Part shown: positions 20,425-32,175 of the stretch, piece by piece
How positions within the stretch are numbered: the stretch's first letter is position 1
Layout of the letters: the number at the start of each line of letters is the position of its first letter
Source: Bactericera cockerelli
Lineage: Eukaryota; Arthropoda; Insecta; Hemiptera; Triozidae
Reading direction: 5' to 3'
Assembly (NCBI GenBank): GCA_024516035.1
Contig: CM044955.1
Coordinates: 55,951,257-56,015,256, forward strand
Length of the DNA: 64,000 nt
Made by a program: the position numbers and the translations under genes
Notes under the pieces: model-generated
The model's input: the letters and a program-made list of their open reading frames with translations, nothing else
What the model was told of the DNA's origin: nothing
The model's database searches: none

Positions 20425-20640
20425 TGATTTGTCTTTTTCCAAACCTACTTGGGGTCGGCATTTGTCCCATGAATCCTTTCCTTCCATGTTTTCCTATTAG
20501 CGTGTCCTCTCTTTTCTCCAGTTTTTCTCTCTTAGGTCCGCCTCAACTTTGTCTCTCCATCTCATTGATGGTCTCCCGCTCTTTCTTTTCCTAATTCAAA
20601 TCTTTCTATTGTCTCACCCACAATAGTTTTCATTTCTCGG
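20425..20640 (-). pseudogene. Non-LTR retrotransposon RT tail, degraded
   Basis: On the - strand from about 20580 a frame reads SGRPSMRWRDKVEADLREKN before a stop. The G-R-P-x(3)-R-W-x-D pattern is characteristic of the C-terminal region after the RT domain of RTE-like and related non-LTR elements. The following frame continues as a short GKHGRKGFMGQMPTPSR stretch shifted by one. The rest is decayed. Confidence 0.45.
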
Positions 20641-21087
20641 CTGATAGTTATGTCCAAACAACCTCTTGGGCTGGTATGGCAGAGACGTTTTTTTTTTATC
20701 TATAGGGTTCACTGTTGGGTGGTCCCTTGCTATAGGGAAAAACTTCGGCCCTTGACAATAATTTGTCATAAGAGACATCTGAATGCGCATGATAAGAGGC
20801 ACTTCAAACAAACGTCTCTGAATAACAAAATCAGCTGAAAGGACAAATGACCCAGGCATCCCTACACTGAGGACTCTGCATACCACCCTTAGTCTACTCT
20901 CCTGAATTTTCTTTGACAGAAGACCACCACTTTCACTGTACCCTTAGCCCGCTCATTTCTCACCCTATCTCTCCTTGATATCCCACACATTTCTACGTTA
21001 TACATGTACTTGTTTCTTTTTTTGAACATGTTATTTATATTTGACATCTCAATGTGCTACTTATTAATAAAACCACTTCTAATTTGT

Positions 21088-21226
21088 ACCGACGTCAGTA
21101 GCTTGATTGATAAGGCGGCAGACTTGTAACCTGGAGGTCGGTAGTTCAAGTCGCGGTTTCAGCGTAGATTTAGTAAAGCGAGTATGAGTAGTTGTGATAT
21201 CACGGGGGTGATTAACACAAATATGA
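21088..21226 (+). repeat. tRNA-derived SINE, type 2
   Basis: accgacgtcagtagcttgat head, core gtgatatcacgggggtgatt, end acacaaatatgac. Confidence 0.85.
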
Positions 21227-21787
21227 CGAACTCTTCCACTTCTAATTTATAAAATGTCTAAGATTCGAAATTTGATGTACCTACCTAACTTGGGATAGTA
21301 AGTTTAATAAATTGTTTTTTCTATGATATAAAAATAATCAGTGATTTCAAAATATTGAACCTTCCTCAATTTAGAAAATTAAAAAAAAAAAATCCAGAAA
21401 AATTCAGGCTCAGGATTTCGCGATCAATAATTTTTTTCAGCTTTCCATTCTTCGTTCACGTTTGAAACCACTTTATTTTAGGCTGAAGAGTGTGCAGGCA
21501 TATTTCAGGATTACTGTCTCAGCGCACATAATCCCGGATATAATCCTGCCCCTAATCCCTTGTCAAAACATTCACTAGCCTTGATAGAAAGCGGACACTG
21601 GTTTTTTTACACACCATCGCTCAACCATCCTGCTACTCCTGCTGCTAATATGCATACACAGTACCTATGTACCTCCTATGTTTCATACGGGGTTGACAAT
21701 GAATATATTTTTATTGTAAGTACCTACAGTACCTACATAGGAGAAATATTGCAGAGGATATCATATTTTTTTTTTCCAAAAGTGACA
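21227..21787. other. Stretch without recognised gene
   Basis: ORFs here (21560-21847) run into the adjacent SINE and are not supported. Confidence 0.5.
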
Positions 21788-22025
21788 CTTGTGGTCTGTG
21801 TTGTGGAAATTCTTGCCGATCTCCGCAGATCACGCCTTCTCCCCTAATGGGAGAGAAGTGACACAATACTTCCCAAATTTAGTGCGGGTCAACACGAAGC
21901 GCACCGGAAAGTATCCCTTACAAAACCAAATTTCATTACAATTTTTTTTTGCTGACTTTGGGATTCGAAAAAGGGACCTTCCGGCAAGCGAGTCCTTGTA
22001 CCTTACCACTGAGCTGATCGCCCGT
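21788..22025 (-). repeat. tRNA-derived SINE, type 5
   Basis: On the - strand: head cgggcgatcagctcagtggt, then a head-end TTCGAATCCC, the conserved ggataetype region (ggatactttccggtgcgctt), tgacccgcact, gggaagtattgtgtcacttc and ctacagaccacaagtgtcac end. Sister of the full copy at 29564. A decayed near-duplicate of its 5' flank lies at 22199-22330. Confidence 0.75.
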
Positions 22026-22335
22026 TCATAAAAGTTCTTTGTTTAAAGCACACATTACATATTAATAAATTAAAGGTGGGTAGTAGGAGCAAGGCATTCT
22101 GATTGTTAAGTCTCCTCTTAAATAAATATTATTAAAAAAAAGGTGGGTAGTTAAATAGGGTTCGAGATATATTATGTGTATCTTTAAAGCTAGATTTGGT
22201 GGATACCGGCAAGCGAGAGCGAGCTAGTCAGCTGGTCGCGCGCTCATAAAGATTTTCGTTTAAGCCACACATTACATATTAATAAAATTAAACGTAGGTT
22301 CATTATACATTCAAGATATCTTCAAAGCTAGCGCG
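22020..22335. repeat. Imperfect 220-bp direct duplication
   Basis: cgttcataaaagttctttgt + ttaaagcacacattacatat at 22022 is repeated as cgctcataaagattttcgtt + taagccacacattacatatt at 22241, each followed by taataaa(a)ttaaa and a gttc(g/a)agatat-type block. Segmental duplication of the 5' flank of the type-5 SINE. Confidence 0.65.
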
Positions 22336-22554
22336 TAGGTGGATCCTGCAAGGACAGGCTTACTGTGTGGTTTATGCACCCACCAGAAGCTTTACTTCAT
22401 AAAGTTAAAATGTTTCCATACTCTTGTGGCGTGCTTCATCGTTTGTTTATTGTTTACGAATAAAATTGAGTCCTGAATTAAAAAGCAAAGCAGTTATATA
22501 GACGCGAATAAATTTTGTTGGAAAGCATGCAAAAAGGCAAAAATAAGTATTCAT

Positions 22555-22737
22555 AGTGGTAAAGGCGGCACTCTGTGAATCCACAGGTTCCAGAGGTCGT
22601 GGGTTCGAAACCCAGCCGGGATTTGACAAGTTATCCTCCCATTTGGTATTTTTACCACACAATAATATGTCTTGGGCTTACTGAGTTTAATAGTCCTTAT
22701 CGGGCAGTATAAATAAGGCGATATTATTATTATTATT
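22555..22737 (+). repeat. tRNA-derived SINE, type 1, 5'-truncated
   Basis: Starts inside the head (agtggtaaaggcggcactct), with B-box gtgggttcgaaacccagccg and tail aaataaggcgatattattat. Confidence 0.85.
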
Positions 22738-22840
22738 CATAGTTAACAATTCCGTGTCCGTGACATAGACAAAAGTACCTATATCACGGTGGTGAGAAGA
22801 TTATATGGACAGCCAGATCCAATTAGTCTCCTTCCACTAA

Positions 22841-23075
22841 TTCTATTTGGTTTTAACATCCTGAATTGAGATAGTCAGGACGAAAGTTTTACTCTCTATT
22901 CGCTGGACTTGTACCAGCTACCCACATTAACCTCACCCAGCCAGGGTAGGGCCGGAAATGCCTCACGAGTTCGCAGGGAAAAGAATTTTCTTTTTGAAAA
23001 ATTTGCTCCAACCAGGAATCGAACTCCGGATCTGTGGACCACGGGCAGTAGTCCGTTACGCTACGGACGCTGGCT
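22841..23075 (-). repeat. tRNA-derived SINE, type 3
   Basis: On the - strand: agcgtccgtagcgtaacgga head, gattcctggttggagcaaat, then core ctggctgggtgaggttaatg. Truncated in the 3' part relative to the copy at 13645. Confidence 0.8.
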
Positions 23076-23244
23076 AATGAGTTTAAAAAAGATTTTTTTA
23101 AATGAGTATTTAAAATCACCCTAATTCTTTTAAAAATCAGATAGGTGTTTTTCTGATTATCATAATATATGATTGTGAATAACACATTTGAATTACCACT
23201 CAAACGCTGAAATCGTGCGCTCTAATATTACTCAAATCAATCTC

Positions 23245-23395
23245 ACTTAGCCTTAGTGGGGCCGTGAATAGCCAGCATCACGAGGGTTCGAATTCAAATA
23301 CTCACCCATCCAAGTGTTAACCTCGTTAGACGTTGCTTAACTTCAGTTATAGAAAGAGTGTATTCAACGTGCCATCGACGCTACTGCCTAATTTT
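23245..23395 (-). repeat. 5S-derived SINE
   Basis: Read in reverse: gcagtagcgtcgatggcacg, then an ACTGAAGTTAAGCAACGTCT block close to the 5S rRNA internal promoter region, then the core with ggctattcacggccccacta. Confidence 0.65.
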
Positions 23396-24315
23396 TAATT
23401 TTACCTAGCCTCCAATCTTTCAGTATTGCTTGTGCCCGAGAATTCTGCCCATTCTGGGTTTCGAACTAACGACCTCTAGACCAAGAGCGGACATCTATGG
23501 AGCTTGGCAGCGCTACTTTTTACACTCAGCCGACACAGCTCACTTGTTTTTTATAAAAAAATCTGAATAATAAATTTCAAAGGCAAAAGTTCAATGTCTC
23601 GGCATTCTGCCATTATGTTGTTTCTTTATGTTCATTCAAAGAGCACAGAAAATATATATCAAGGGAGATAGGTATGTATATAAAAAGTAAAGAAGAGTTA
23701 TTTCGAAATCTTCCAAAAATAAAACTTTGTAATCATACTGGTATTGTCTATTCTTAGTTTTTGTGCACTTTTGTGTTCGTTTTTGTAATAATAATTTCTT
23801 TTTTTTTCTCTCTTTATTATTCTTTGCTTTAAAAGATTTTTCAAGATTTTATTTTATCTATTACGTTAATCTATGTATTGTATAATAATTTTCCTAGTTT
23901 CTCACTTTTTTGTTTGATGATTGAAACAAATCAATAGTGATTGACCTTGTTGACTCCATCGAAGTTTCATTTAGGGAGAACTCATTTGTTTGTATAATAA
24001 ATTAATAAAGAAAATAAAAAGTTACTTTCTTACTTTCCATGTTCATGAATGCTTTCTCATGGTGGTGAGAGGATTCGGGGTGAAGAAACTATTCGGGTGG
24101 TGAGAGAAACTAGAGTGAAAAATATTACTTAAATGTACACCTTCTTTGACCAGGTTCTGAAGCTTTTAGGTTAAAAAATAAATAGAATCTATTCAGAGAT
24201 ATTGAAAAAGTTTCAAGTCGAAAAGGTTAACCTGAATAAGTATTAACTCTATTAAACAAACCTCTATTCCTGTCCAGTACATCATATCTATAAAATTCAA
24301 GGATAATTATAATAA
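23396..24315. other. Stretch with a SINE scrap, no gene
   Basis: 23447-23490 contains a B-box-like remnant (ctgggtttcgaactaacgac). AT-rich otherwise. Confidence 0.5.
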
Positions 24316-24469
24316 GTTATCACATTTGTGTTAATCACTTTCGTGATATCACTACTACTGGAACTCCCCATATTAAATCCACGCTGAAACCAGGACTCGA
24401 ACCACCGACCTCCAGGTTACAAGTCCGCAGCCTTATCGATCAAGCTATACTGACTTACTGAGGTCGGTT
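24316..24469 (-). repeat. tRNA-derived SINE, type 2, with 8-base insertion
   Basis: Same head and core as the family; the head carries an extra tactgact near 24448 on the + strand. Confidence 0.85.
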
Positions 24470-24901
24470 AATTATAGTAATTGGTACATGAGTGTTTACA
24501 TGTGGAGAACCGCAAATTACCTCAGGGGTGGTATTAATCTTCAGGATGCTGAGGCTTTCCATTTCATTTAAATAATGAAATGAATGCTTTTGAATACCTG
24601 CGGCATTTCTATAATCATTGACATCACCTTTCATCTATTTTTGTTTTAAGAAGAATTTCATTTTCTGTCCTCTTCAGTACAATAATAATAATAATAATTT
24701 CATTTATTTGTATTATGATTTTACAATGGTTTTTAGGACATTATTGTTATTTTCTTTTTTACTTGTTTATTTTGTCATTTGTTTTGTTTTTTTTTTTAAT
24801 TTTATACTATTACCATTGTACTTTATCCCCCTAATAAAGCATACCATAATAATAATAATACAATTATACAACAACAGCAAGCTATAACACAGGAGTATGA
24901 A
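24470..24901. other. Stretch with (AAT)n microsatellites
   Basis: (AAT)n at 24680-24697 and 24848-24862; T-rich. No gene. Confidence 0.5.
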
Positions 24902-24962
24902 GTAGTTGTTGTTGTTTCATGGCTACGAAATAAATATGGTTGGGAAACACTCATGTTTTAAT
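24902..24962 (+). repeat. Type-5 SINE 3' fragment
   Basis: gtttcatggctacgaaataa + atatggttgggaaacactca matches the 3' end of the copy at 29564. Confidence 0.6.
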
Positions 24963-25462
24963 TTATAATATTTTATTACATATGCGGCTAAACATTTTTG
25001 TTTTTTGAAATACGGGTATTATTTTAATTATTCCGTGTTGAATGAGAAATTTGTATGAAAAATTGAGAATTTTTTAAATGTTGAGAATTTGATAATTTAG
25101 GTAAATGTACTAAATAAAAATAATGAAAGGTAAATGTACATTTAATTATTTTTTTAATGCACCTTGATCGAATTGGTACTCTTGTGATAACTAAAACATC
25201 TCATACAAGTATAATAATGATTTACATAAAATAACTTACTGTGGCGCACACCCCATAGGTAGAAACTAAAGAGAAAGACATTTTCATGTTTCTTTTGTAG
25301 GTATTTTCAAAAAATAAAACTTTGATTGATTGAGTATCATGACTAAATAAAGGCAATAGTGTGTACTGTGGTGTAGTACAAACCTCCTAATCGTTTCCCT
25401 ATTGATCAATACTCATTTTTCCTCATGAGGTGGCCCCTCGAGATCTAAACGATTGGGAACCT

Positions 25463-25641
25463 GTAGCCCGTTCCAGAAACACTCTCCACTTTACATAATT
25501 TCCAAATCTCCCTTTCATTGGTCTCACAACGCACTTTGAACGTTCAATTTGAACGCAATAACCAATGAGAGTGCGTTGTGTGACGGTTGAAACGGTGATT
25601 TGGGGATTTTGAGAGTGGAGAGTGTTTCTGGAACGAACTAC
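25463..25641. mobile_element. Foldback MITE, best copy of family
   Basis: A 179-bp near-perfect long hairpin: cgttccagaaacactctcca at 25469 pairs with tggagagtgtttctggaacg ending at 25635, and the inner arms ccaaatctccctttca / gaaacggtgatttgggga and AACGCACTTTGA / AGAGTGCGTTGT also pair. Decayed relatives at 4869-5045 and 7166-7440. No coding capacity, superfamily not assigned. Confidence 0.7.
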
Positions 25642-25710
25642 CGGTCACGCGGGAGTATACAATGTTACCCATCATCAACGTGACACCAACTTATAACTAT
25701 TATACATAAG

Positions 25711-25922
25711 CAAGCCTCTGTAGTGTAACGGTTGTAACTACTGCCCCTTGTCCAGGGATCTTGAGGTCGAATGCCTGTTCGGAGCTGGCAATTCCAACCC
25801 AACCCATTCTGATGAGTGTTGATTTGGGTAGCTAGTACGATTCCCAGCGAATGGAGGGTAAAAACCTCATCCCGGCTCAAATCAGGACGGTAAAACCAAA
25901 TAGAATCACTGGTCACAATAAA
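25711..25922 (+). repeat. tRNA-derived SINE, type 3, diverged
   Basis: gcctctgtagtgtaacggtt head, actactgccccttgtccagg, core ggtagctagtacgattccca and gaatggagggtaaaaacc. Confidence 0.75.
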
Positions 25923-26739
25923 TCTAACTAAGGCGCAGGGTTAATAAAATTGTAAGGGTTTCACTGAAAACTCTACAAACAGGTCAGATAACAATAGATA
26001 TACACAATATAGGTACATACAGTGTGCTTAAAATATTTTCTTATGTGAATCAATATAAAGATGGCTTAGTTAAATCAAATCCCACTTCCCAAAATTCTTC
26101 TTGCTGAGTCCAGAACCACCGACCCCCAGATTTCAAGTCCGGTAAAGATCAAACTGCGGTTAAGTTGATCTATTTGGGCAGAATACTAGATTTTGCTTAT
26201 TGCTCTCATTACTATGCCATATGAACATCTCACCTATTATGTGAATGCTACCTCTGCAAATCAGTAAATTTACCCTCCAAACTAGGGAACAAACTAGGGA
26301 AATAGCTAACTGTTGAGGTCTTTACCAACTGTAGCATAATGTAGCATGCATTTTAGAGACTTCATAAAATTTTACAAACTATCCTCAGATTCCACTGGAG
26401 ACCATTTCACAGTTTCGCATTGTGATCTGTGAGGTCATTAACCATTTCCATAAAATATTGAGAGCTTTAGAAATTTTCAAGTGTTTATAATAGGAGTGGA
26501 TAATAAAAGTATGGTCAGTTTCTATAAGGTAGAGGTAGAGAGATGGAGAAGACGCCAAGGAGAATCGATTGACACCTTCGAATCGAACCCTCGACCTGCG
26601 GTTACTGAGTTATAGCAAATGTTTGCTTATGGAAACTGACCATACTTTTATTATCTACTAATAGGTATTTCGTTCCAACGGGAACGAGTAGGTATCATTT
26701 CATATAACTTTGGAGAAGAGTGATCAATAAAATATGTGT
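25923..26739. other. Stretch with a type-2 SINE scrap and a split direct repeat
   Basis: 26108-26148 carries agaaccaccgacccccagat, a type-2 fragment on the - strand. ataaaagtatggtcagtttc (26502) has its reverse complement near 26633-26655, so 26500-26655 forms a 150-bp inverted repeat around an agaggtagagagatgg centre. Confidence 0.5.
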
Positions 26740-26848
26740 CATTATGGTATTGGATCCACATCCGATTCTCAGGGCCGTTAGTTCGAATCCCACACAGTTC
26801 ATGCATTTTCCTCATTAATTTGACTTTGTGACCACAAATGGATGATAA
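26740..26848 (+). repeat. tRNA-derived SINE, type 6, partial
   Basis: gttagttcgaatcccacaca B-box region followed by gttcatgcattttcctcatt and tgactttgtgaccacaaat, the type-6 signature. Confidence 0.6.
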
Positions 26849-26880
26849 AATCACCATTTATATAATATACTGTTATTTAT

Positions 26881-27054
26881 GTTGACCCAGCACCTAATTG
26901 GGAAGTATTGTGTCACTTCTCGCCCATCAGAGGCGAGGCATACTACGGAATGGGCAAGCTACAACACAGACACAAGCGTCTACAGTAGCTGCTGTTTCAT
27001 GGCTACGAAATAAAAACGGCTCTGAAACACTCATCTTGAAAGAAAAAAAAAAAA
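26881..27054 (+). repeat. tRNA-derived SINE, type 5, 5'-truncated
   Basis: gttgacccagcacctaattg, gggaagtattgtgtcacttc, ggctacgaaataaaaacggc, ending in an A-run. Confidence 0.8.
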
Positions 27055-27994
27055 TGAAAAAATGGGAACAATATAAATGTACATAGTAAAATAATACATA
27101 AAGACATAACATTAATGGCATGGGTATCTCTATTAAATAAGAGACGTTTAGAGTTAAAAAATTCTCACGTCATTTAAATGATATAATTAGTTAAAGGTAC
27201 CTTGAAAGTTTTTCTCTAAAAAAGTTTTTTTTTTACTGAAACTGCGGGTCAAAACAAAACTTTTGTTTTACGTATTTTTTGTGCAACCTTTTTCTCGTAT
27301 TTATTTGTGAGCTGCGTACTCTATCATGGTTCAGTGCGACATTACTCACACGAAAAAATAACCCAATTCACAAAGTAACCGCATTTTTTACTTTATTTAG
27401 CCTCCGGGATTATGTATGTTTGTTTCCCGTTGTTATGGGTTTTTCATGCACTGCTGAATAAGAGAAAAATTTAGACACAAATTTTATATGAACTCATAGA
27501 AAAATCCATCGTTGTCTGTACAAACTAATGGTTTTGTTCCTAAGTTTGTAAATTTCCTGTAAATGCAGGGTAGAACCCCAGTCTTAACTGACCTAGATAT
27601 TAAAAAGAAGTTTTCTTATAAATGTGTCAACGCATAAAAGCAAATAAAACTTTTGATAGGTCCAACCTAAAATTTTGACTTTATGTTCTTACCTATCTAG
27701 TTAAGAGTAAATCACTTTCTCACTCATTTTATCAGCTGAGCTCCAAAGAACATAGTTGAGGTTTCTAGATTGATGATTTTTGTTTACGACTGAAAATCAG
27801 ACGGTCTGTCAAATTTTACAACTTTTTTTTATCTTTCTAAGAACAAACAAGCGAGGTAAAGGCTTCTGCGGGAAAATGTACTTAACTAAAATACTTAAAT
27901 TCAGTCTCGTTTTTAAGGGACAGGTTGTTTCATTTTAGTATGACAGATATTGTTCCCAAAATTTGTAATATTTTAATAAACTGTTTACTCAAAA
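27055..27994. other. AT-rich stretch
   Basis: No feature supported. Confidence 0.5.
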
Positions 27995-28133
27995 CTGACC
28001 TCAGTAGCTTGATCGGTAAGACGGTGGACTTGTAACCTGGAGGTCGGTGGTTCAAGATTTCAGGGTAGATTTGGTAAAGCGAGTTTGAGTAGTTGTGATA
28101 TCACGAAAGTAATTAACACAAATATGATAACTT
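27995..28133 (+). repeat. tRNA-derived SINE, type 2
   Basis: ctgacctcagtagcttgatc head; ggaggtcggtggttcaagat B-box has lost a few bases; core gtgatatcacgaaagtaatt. Confidence 0.85.
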
Positions 28134-29563
28134 TCAACTTTTTTCAACCTGTTTATTTATACAGATACTTATTTTATTTCGACAGAGTAGGTATAACTTT
28201 TATAATTTGGTGCATAAAATCGACCAATATTTTCAACAAAGTCGCAGTGTATAATATTTAACTAATTTACAGGTGGACCTTTCACCTTGAAAACAACTTT
28301 AGAGGTCATATTTAAACCGGGATTTCTAACTGTACATTATTTCTGTGCCGTAACAGAGCTGTGGAAAAACTTATTTTAGAAAACCTATCGGTCAGCTGAT
28401 AAAATGTAAGGGTCAGCTTATACCTATTTGTTAATCATGTTTCATTATACGGCCTTTGGATACGATCCTGGCTTCGAAGGACTCTAAACACAAACTACCT
28501 GGTATGGAATTTTTATAGGAAGTCTTAAAAAAAAACCATGAAGAGATCGTAAAGTCAACTCAGTGATCTCACTTCTATACATCCATCAGGACTAAAGTAC
28601 TAAGCCATTAGCATGAGTCAAGGAAAAAGTCGGAATATTTACAATGTAGGTACCTATCTGAAAATGATTCGACTAAATTTACTATTCATTTTCAAGATAT
28701 TTGGTAATTCGGTTATATCTGCATGTACAACATCATTATTGCAACTTATCGTTCATCTACTGTGAAACAGTTTAAAAAAATACTCTGTGCATTAAAACTC
28801 GACCAATCATTCTGTACCTCACAATTGGGAATACATAAACACACCCAGAGGACAACCATTCTTCAAATATTTATTCCCGCTGTGGGTTGTGTATTTTTGG
28901 TAAATATAATGTCAAGAAAAGTATACCTGTATACATTTGTTCAAGTAGGTGCTATACAGGATGAACCTCAAGTTTTTTGTTGGGGGAAATTAAATTAATC
29001 AAAAAAACAATCAATTTTTTTCTATAAAAAAACAACACAATTTTAAGGTGCAGTAAAATGCTCAAGAAATTCGAGCCTGATAAATATTCAATATCAAATT
29101 TCACAAGAGATGTACCATTTTTAGACTGGTGGACATACGATTAGAGCAAAATATGAAAGATTCGTTTAACTCAGGCATTCATACTATAGGGCTGCAGATG
29201 CAGATGGTTCATAGTTTTTGCTCAAATCTCCATTCGACGGCATTTTCAGAAAATATTTCAAGATTATTTTCGTCTTAAAATATTTTCTGAACCATTTTTG
29301 ATTCTATTTTTTTCTAAAACAAATATTTGGATACCTTGTATACATTGGGACAAGTTCATCCATCATACAGTACCCAGATAGCTACTAAACGAGAAATTTC
29401 TCCGTCTCTATTTACTTAGGAAGTGAATAAGAAATATAAATGTGCTCAAAATATTAATGTAATGAAAAATAATCAAAATGTACTGGGTCTTATTGGAGAA
29501 TCTTTAACATACTGGGTTAATATAGGAAAGACATAAAGTTTTTTATGCCAGTATATCTTTTTA
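28134..29563. other. AT-rich stretch without recognised gene
   Basis: An open frame at 28723-28998 (+) has no splice support or recognisable motif. Confidence 0.5.
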
Positions 29564-29873
29564 GCGGGCGATTAGCTCAGTGGTTAAGCACTCGCTCGCC
29601 ATGCGGAAGGTCTCGGGTTCGATCCCCCGTGCCGACAAAAATTTGTATTCTTAATTTGGTTACAATTCTTCTTAAGGGATACCTTCCGGTGCGCTCGGGT
29701 TGACCCAGCACCTAAATGGGAAGTATTGTGTCACTTCTCGCCCATCAGAGTGGAGGCATACTACGGGATGGGCAAGCAGGCTACAACACAGACCACAAGC
29801 GCCTGCAGTAGCTCCTGTTTCATTGCTACGAAATAAAAACGGCTGTGAAACACTCATCTTGAATAAAAAAAAA
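29564..29873 (+). repeat. tRNA-derived SINE, type 5, full length
   Basis: Head gcgggcgattagctcagtgg, B-box ctcgggttcgatcccccgtg, body ggataccttccggtgcgctc, ggttgacccagcacctaaat, gggaagtattgtgtcacttc, ggctgtgaaacactcatctt and an A-tail. A tRNA-like head over 300 bp of body and poly(A) marks it as a SINE. Confidence 0.9.
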
Positions 29874-30350
29874 GTCTTGTGTTGTATCATTCTATCACCG
29901 GTGGGAGAGGAAAGCGAGAAGAAGGGAAAATTATGAAACAGGATTAAATTTGATAACCTAGAAACGACCTAAAGTCCGAGTTTCAACCAACCGCAGAGCA
30001 CTATAGCCCGACTTGAGGAAGAGTCTGACTTATCTTTAACCTTAAAATCCTGTTTTATAATTTGGCCCTAACTCATGAGAATTTTCAACTTTTGCCGTGC
30101 GAAGTAGGGGAGAAAATATATGTTTTGTTGCGCATTGCATAATAAATATTTTTCAAGGCGTTCATAAGATTCTTCGCGTTGTCAAATTTTTTGTCTCGAT
30201 TTCGAAATCAACAGATTTTGAAACAATATGCTGATGTCGTTTAATTACTTACTTATTTAAATCACACTTTCAAAATGTTTATTACGCATTTAATCTGCCT
30301 AATGAAGAATATAGGATAAGGAGAGGAAAAATCACTTTTTGGCATAGGTA
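29874..30350. other. Stretch without feature
   Basis: Nothing supported. Confidence 0.5.
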
Positions 30351-30488
30351 ATAATAATAATAATATCATATTATTTCTACTGCCTGATTAACACAATGAA
30401 GTCCCGTTATTCCAGAAGTAAGCCCAAGACGTATTATAATGTGGTAAAAATAGGATTATAGCATGATGACTCGGCTGAGTTTCGAGAA
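30351..30488 (-). repeat. tRNA-derived SINE, type 1, degraded
   Basis: aataataataataatatcat tail, ctgcctgattaacacaatga, ttattccagaagtaagccca; the head is unrecognisable. Confidence 0.6.
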
Positions 30489-30717
30489 TTATTTCATTTG
30501 ATTGTAAACAAATTAGCCTTATTTATAAAATGATCAAATTTTAATGATTTGAAGAGAGACAAACTAAGTACCTATTTTTCTAGTAAGCCGATTAGAACAT
30601 TTCAGTTTGATCATAAAAAGAAGTGAGCTCCATTCTAACCCTTTATTTTTTTCGGGTGGGGAAGTAATTGAAAAGAACTCTGTTTTCACGCAAGAACTGG
30701 TACACACCTGAGAAATG

Positions 30718-31106
30718 TGTACAGGGTGTTCCGAAAGACCATAATATCTTAGATAGTGAATTGAATGTATATTGCGTTGATGCTATGATTTTTATTTTTT
30801 ATATACCGTAAATAGGGAGTTAAAAATTATTCTATTAATATTCCATTTATCAAAAGAACACAGAATGAGAACCAATCAGAAGCTAGAACATCCGTTTGTC
30901 TGTTTGTTTACATTATGAGAGAAACAGTCGATACAGTGTAATCAGCTGTATTTGTGTGTATTTTATTATGACTGTTTGCTCTGTTCCGTTTAAAAATGTA
31001 CAATAATTTTTTATTATTGTTTCCAAATCGCTTCCAACTGAATGGTCAGATGTACCATGGAATTGTGCTTAAAAGTTTTCTAATACTGGAACTTCCCAGA
31101 CACCCT
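30718..31106. mobile_element. Possible mariner-like short element
   Basis: gtacagggtgttccgaaaga at 30719 and the inverted end ttcccagacaccctgtgttt near 31093-31106 resemble TACAGGGTGT-type mariner termini. The interior contains the repeat shared with 8416-8485. No transposase frame. Confidence 0.35.
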
Positions 31107-31690
31107 GTGTTTTGTATTTACCGAAACATTTGTTCAGGAAGCAATTTATTTTCAAATTCTGTTTTCATTTTTTCTTCTTTTCTTTTCTCCTTTTCTTTAG
31201 GTACTCTTATTTCTATTTATCTTTGGTCTTGTAAGAATGTTTCCTCACATGTTATTCTGCTTCTGGGGGAGTATTTGTGAGCTGAGGTAATTGGTATGGA
31301 TATCCCTGTGAAACTATTTGGATTGCATGTTTATGTTTGTGGTTCCCACGTTCAAGGAAAATGTGAAGTGCATGGAAATTTAAGCTCAACGAGGTCTTTG
31401 GTACTACTGACCGAATATGTACTTCTTCTTATGTAACTACTTACCGTCGCGTCGATCTTATTTAAATGAAAAAAAAAAAAAAAACGAAATAGAAGGATAA
31501 GGAATTGTGAAACAGAAACTAAATACAATGCCTATGAAGTTTAATGAACGTGAGTAGCATTAGCTTTATCACAACACTCGATGATGTAAATACATTAAAG
31601 TTACTGTGGTACAACTTTATAAAAACACAACATTTTAGTAATTGTAAGTCAGAGTCAATAGAGTAGTCTGCTGTATAATAAAGTATTGCT
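31107..31690. other. Intergenic or intronic stretch
   Basis: Poly(A) of 18 at 31471-31488. No feature otherwise. Confidence 0.5.
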
Positions 31691-31697
31691 GACTCAC

Positions 31698-31782
31698 CTG
31701 CTGACTCATACTGTCGCTCAGGAATGCCGTCCACTCTGTTGTAGTACAAGCTCTTCAGGTGACCCTCCCCCGGGTCTGACCT
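31698..31782 (-). CDS. Internal exon of unidentified gene, minus strand
   Basis: On the - strand the acceptor is ttttctccatgttccag and the donor is TCAGCAG|gtgagtca, close to the ideal consensus. The 85-base exon starts at phase 0 and ends in phase 1, reading RSDPGEGHLKSLYYNRVDGI then PERQYESA. GC content is well above the flanks. The protein family is not recognised from 28 residues. No neighbouring exon was found within the window with confidence, so its introns are probably long. The 38-bp tandem array abuts the acceptor side. Confidence 0.6.
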
Positions 31783-31799
31783 CTGGAACATGGAGAAAA

Positions 31800-31966
31800 A
31801 TGTCAGGAATTAATTTTAAAGATAAACATAAAGATAAATGTCAGGAATTAATTTTAAAGATAAACATAAAGATAAATGTCAGGAATTAATTTTAAAGATA
31901 AACATAAAGATAAATGTCAGGAATTAATTTTAAAGATAAACATAAAGATAAATGTCAGGAATTAAA
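31800..31966. repeat. 38-bp tandem repeat, 4.4 copies, next to an acceptor site
   Basis: Units start at 31800, 31838, 31876, 31914 and 31952 (atgtcaggaattaattttaa + agataaacataaagataa). Copies are essentially identical, implying recent expansion. On the - strand each unit carries ttaattcctgacat, a branch-point-like CTGAC context, and the last unit is part of the polypyrimidine region of the exon at 31698-31782. Confidence 0.9.
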
Positions 31967-32014
31967 ATTTTTAAATGTATTCATACAGTAACCCATTCAT
32001 TCTCAACAGAACGA

Positions 32015-32175
32015 AAGGTTAGACCAAATGACTCCCGAATTGCCACATAGTCTCTTTTTGCTACTCAAATTAATGAGGAAAAATTCATGGACTGGGTGGA
32101 ATTTTCACCAATGGATTTTTACGTTACCTGGATTACCAGACTAGCGTGGTAACCACTTGACTACCAGTGCACAAT
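32015..32175 (-). repeat. tRNA-derived SINE, type 6
   Basis: On the - strand: tggtagtcaagtggttacca head, gtaatccaggtaacgtaaaa, and attttcctcattaatttgag. Confidence 0.65.
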
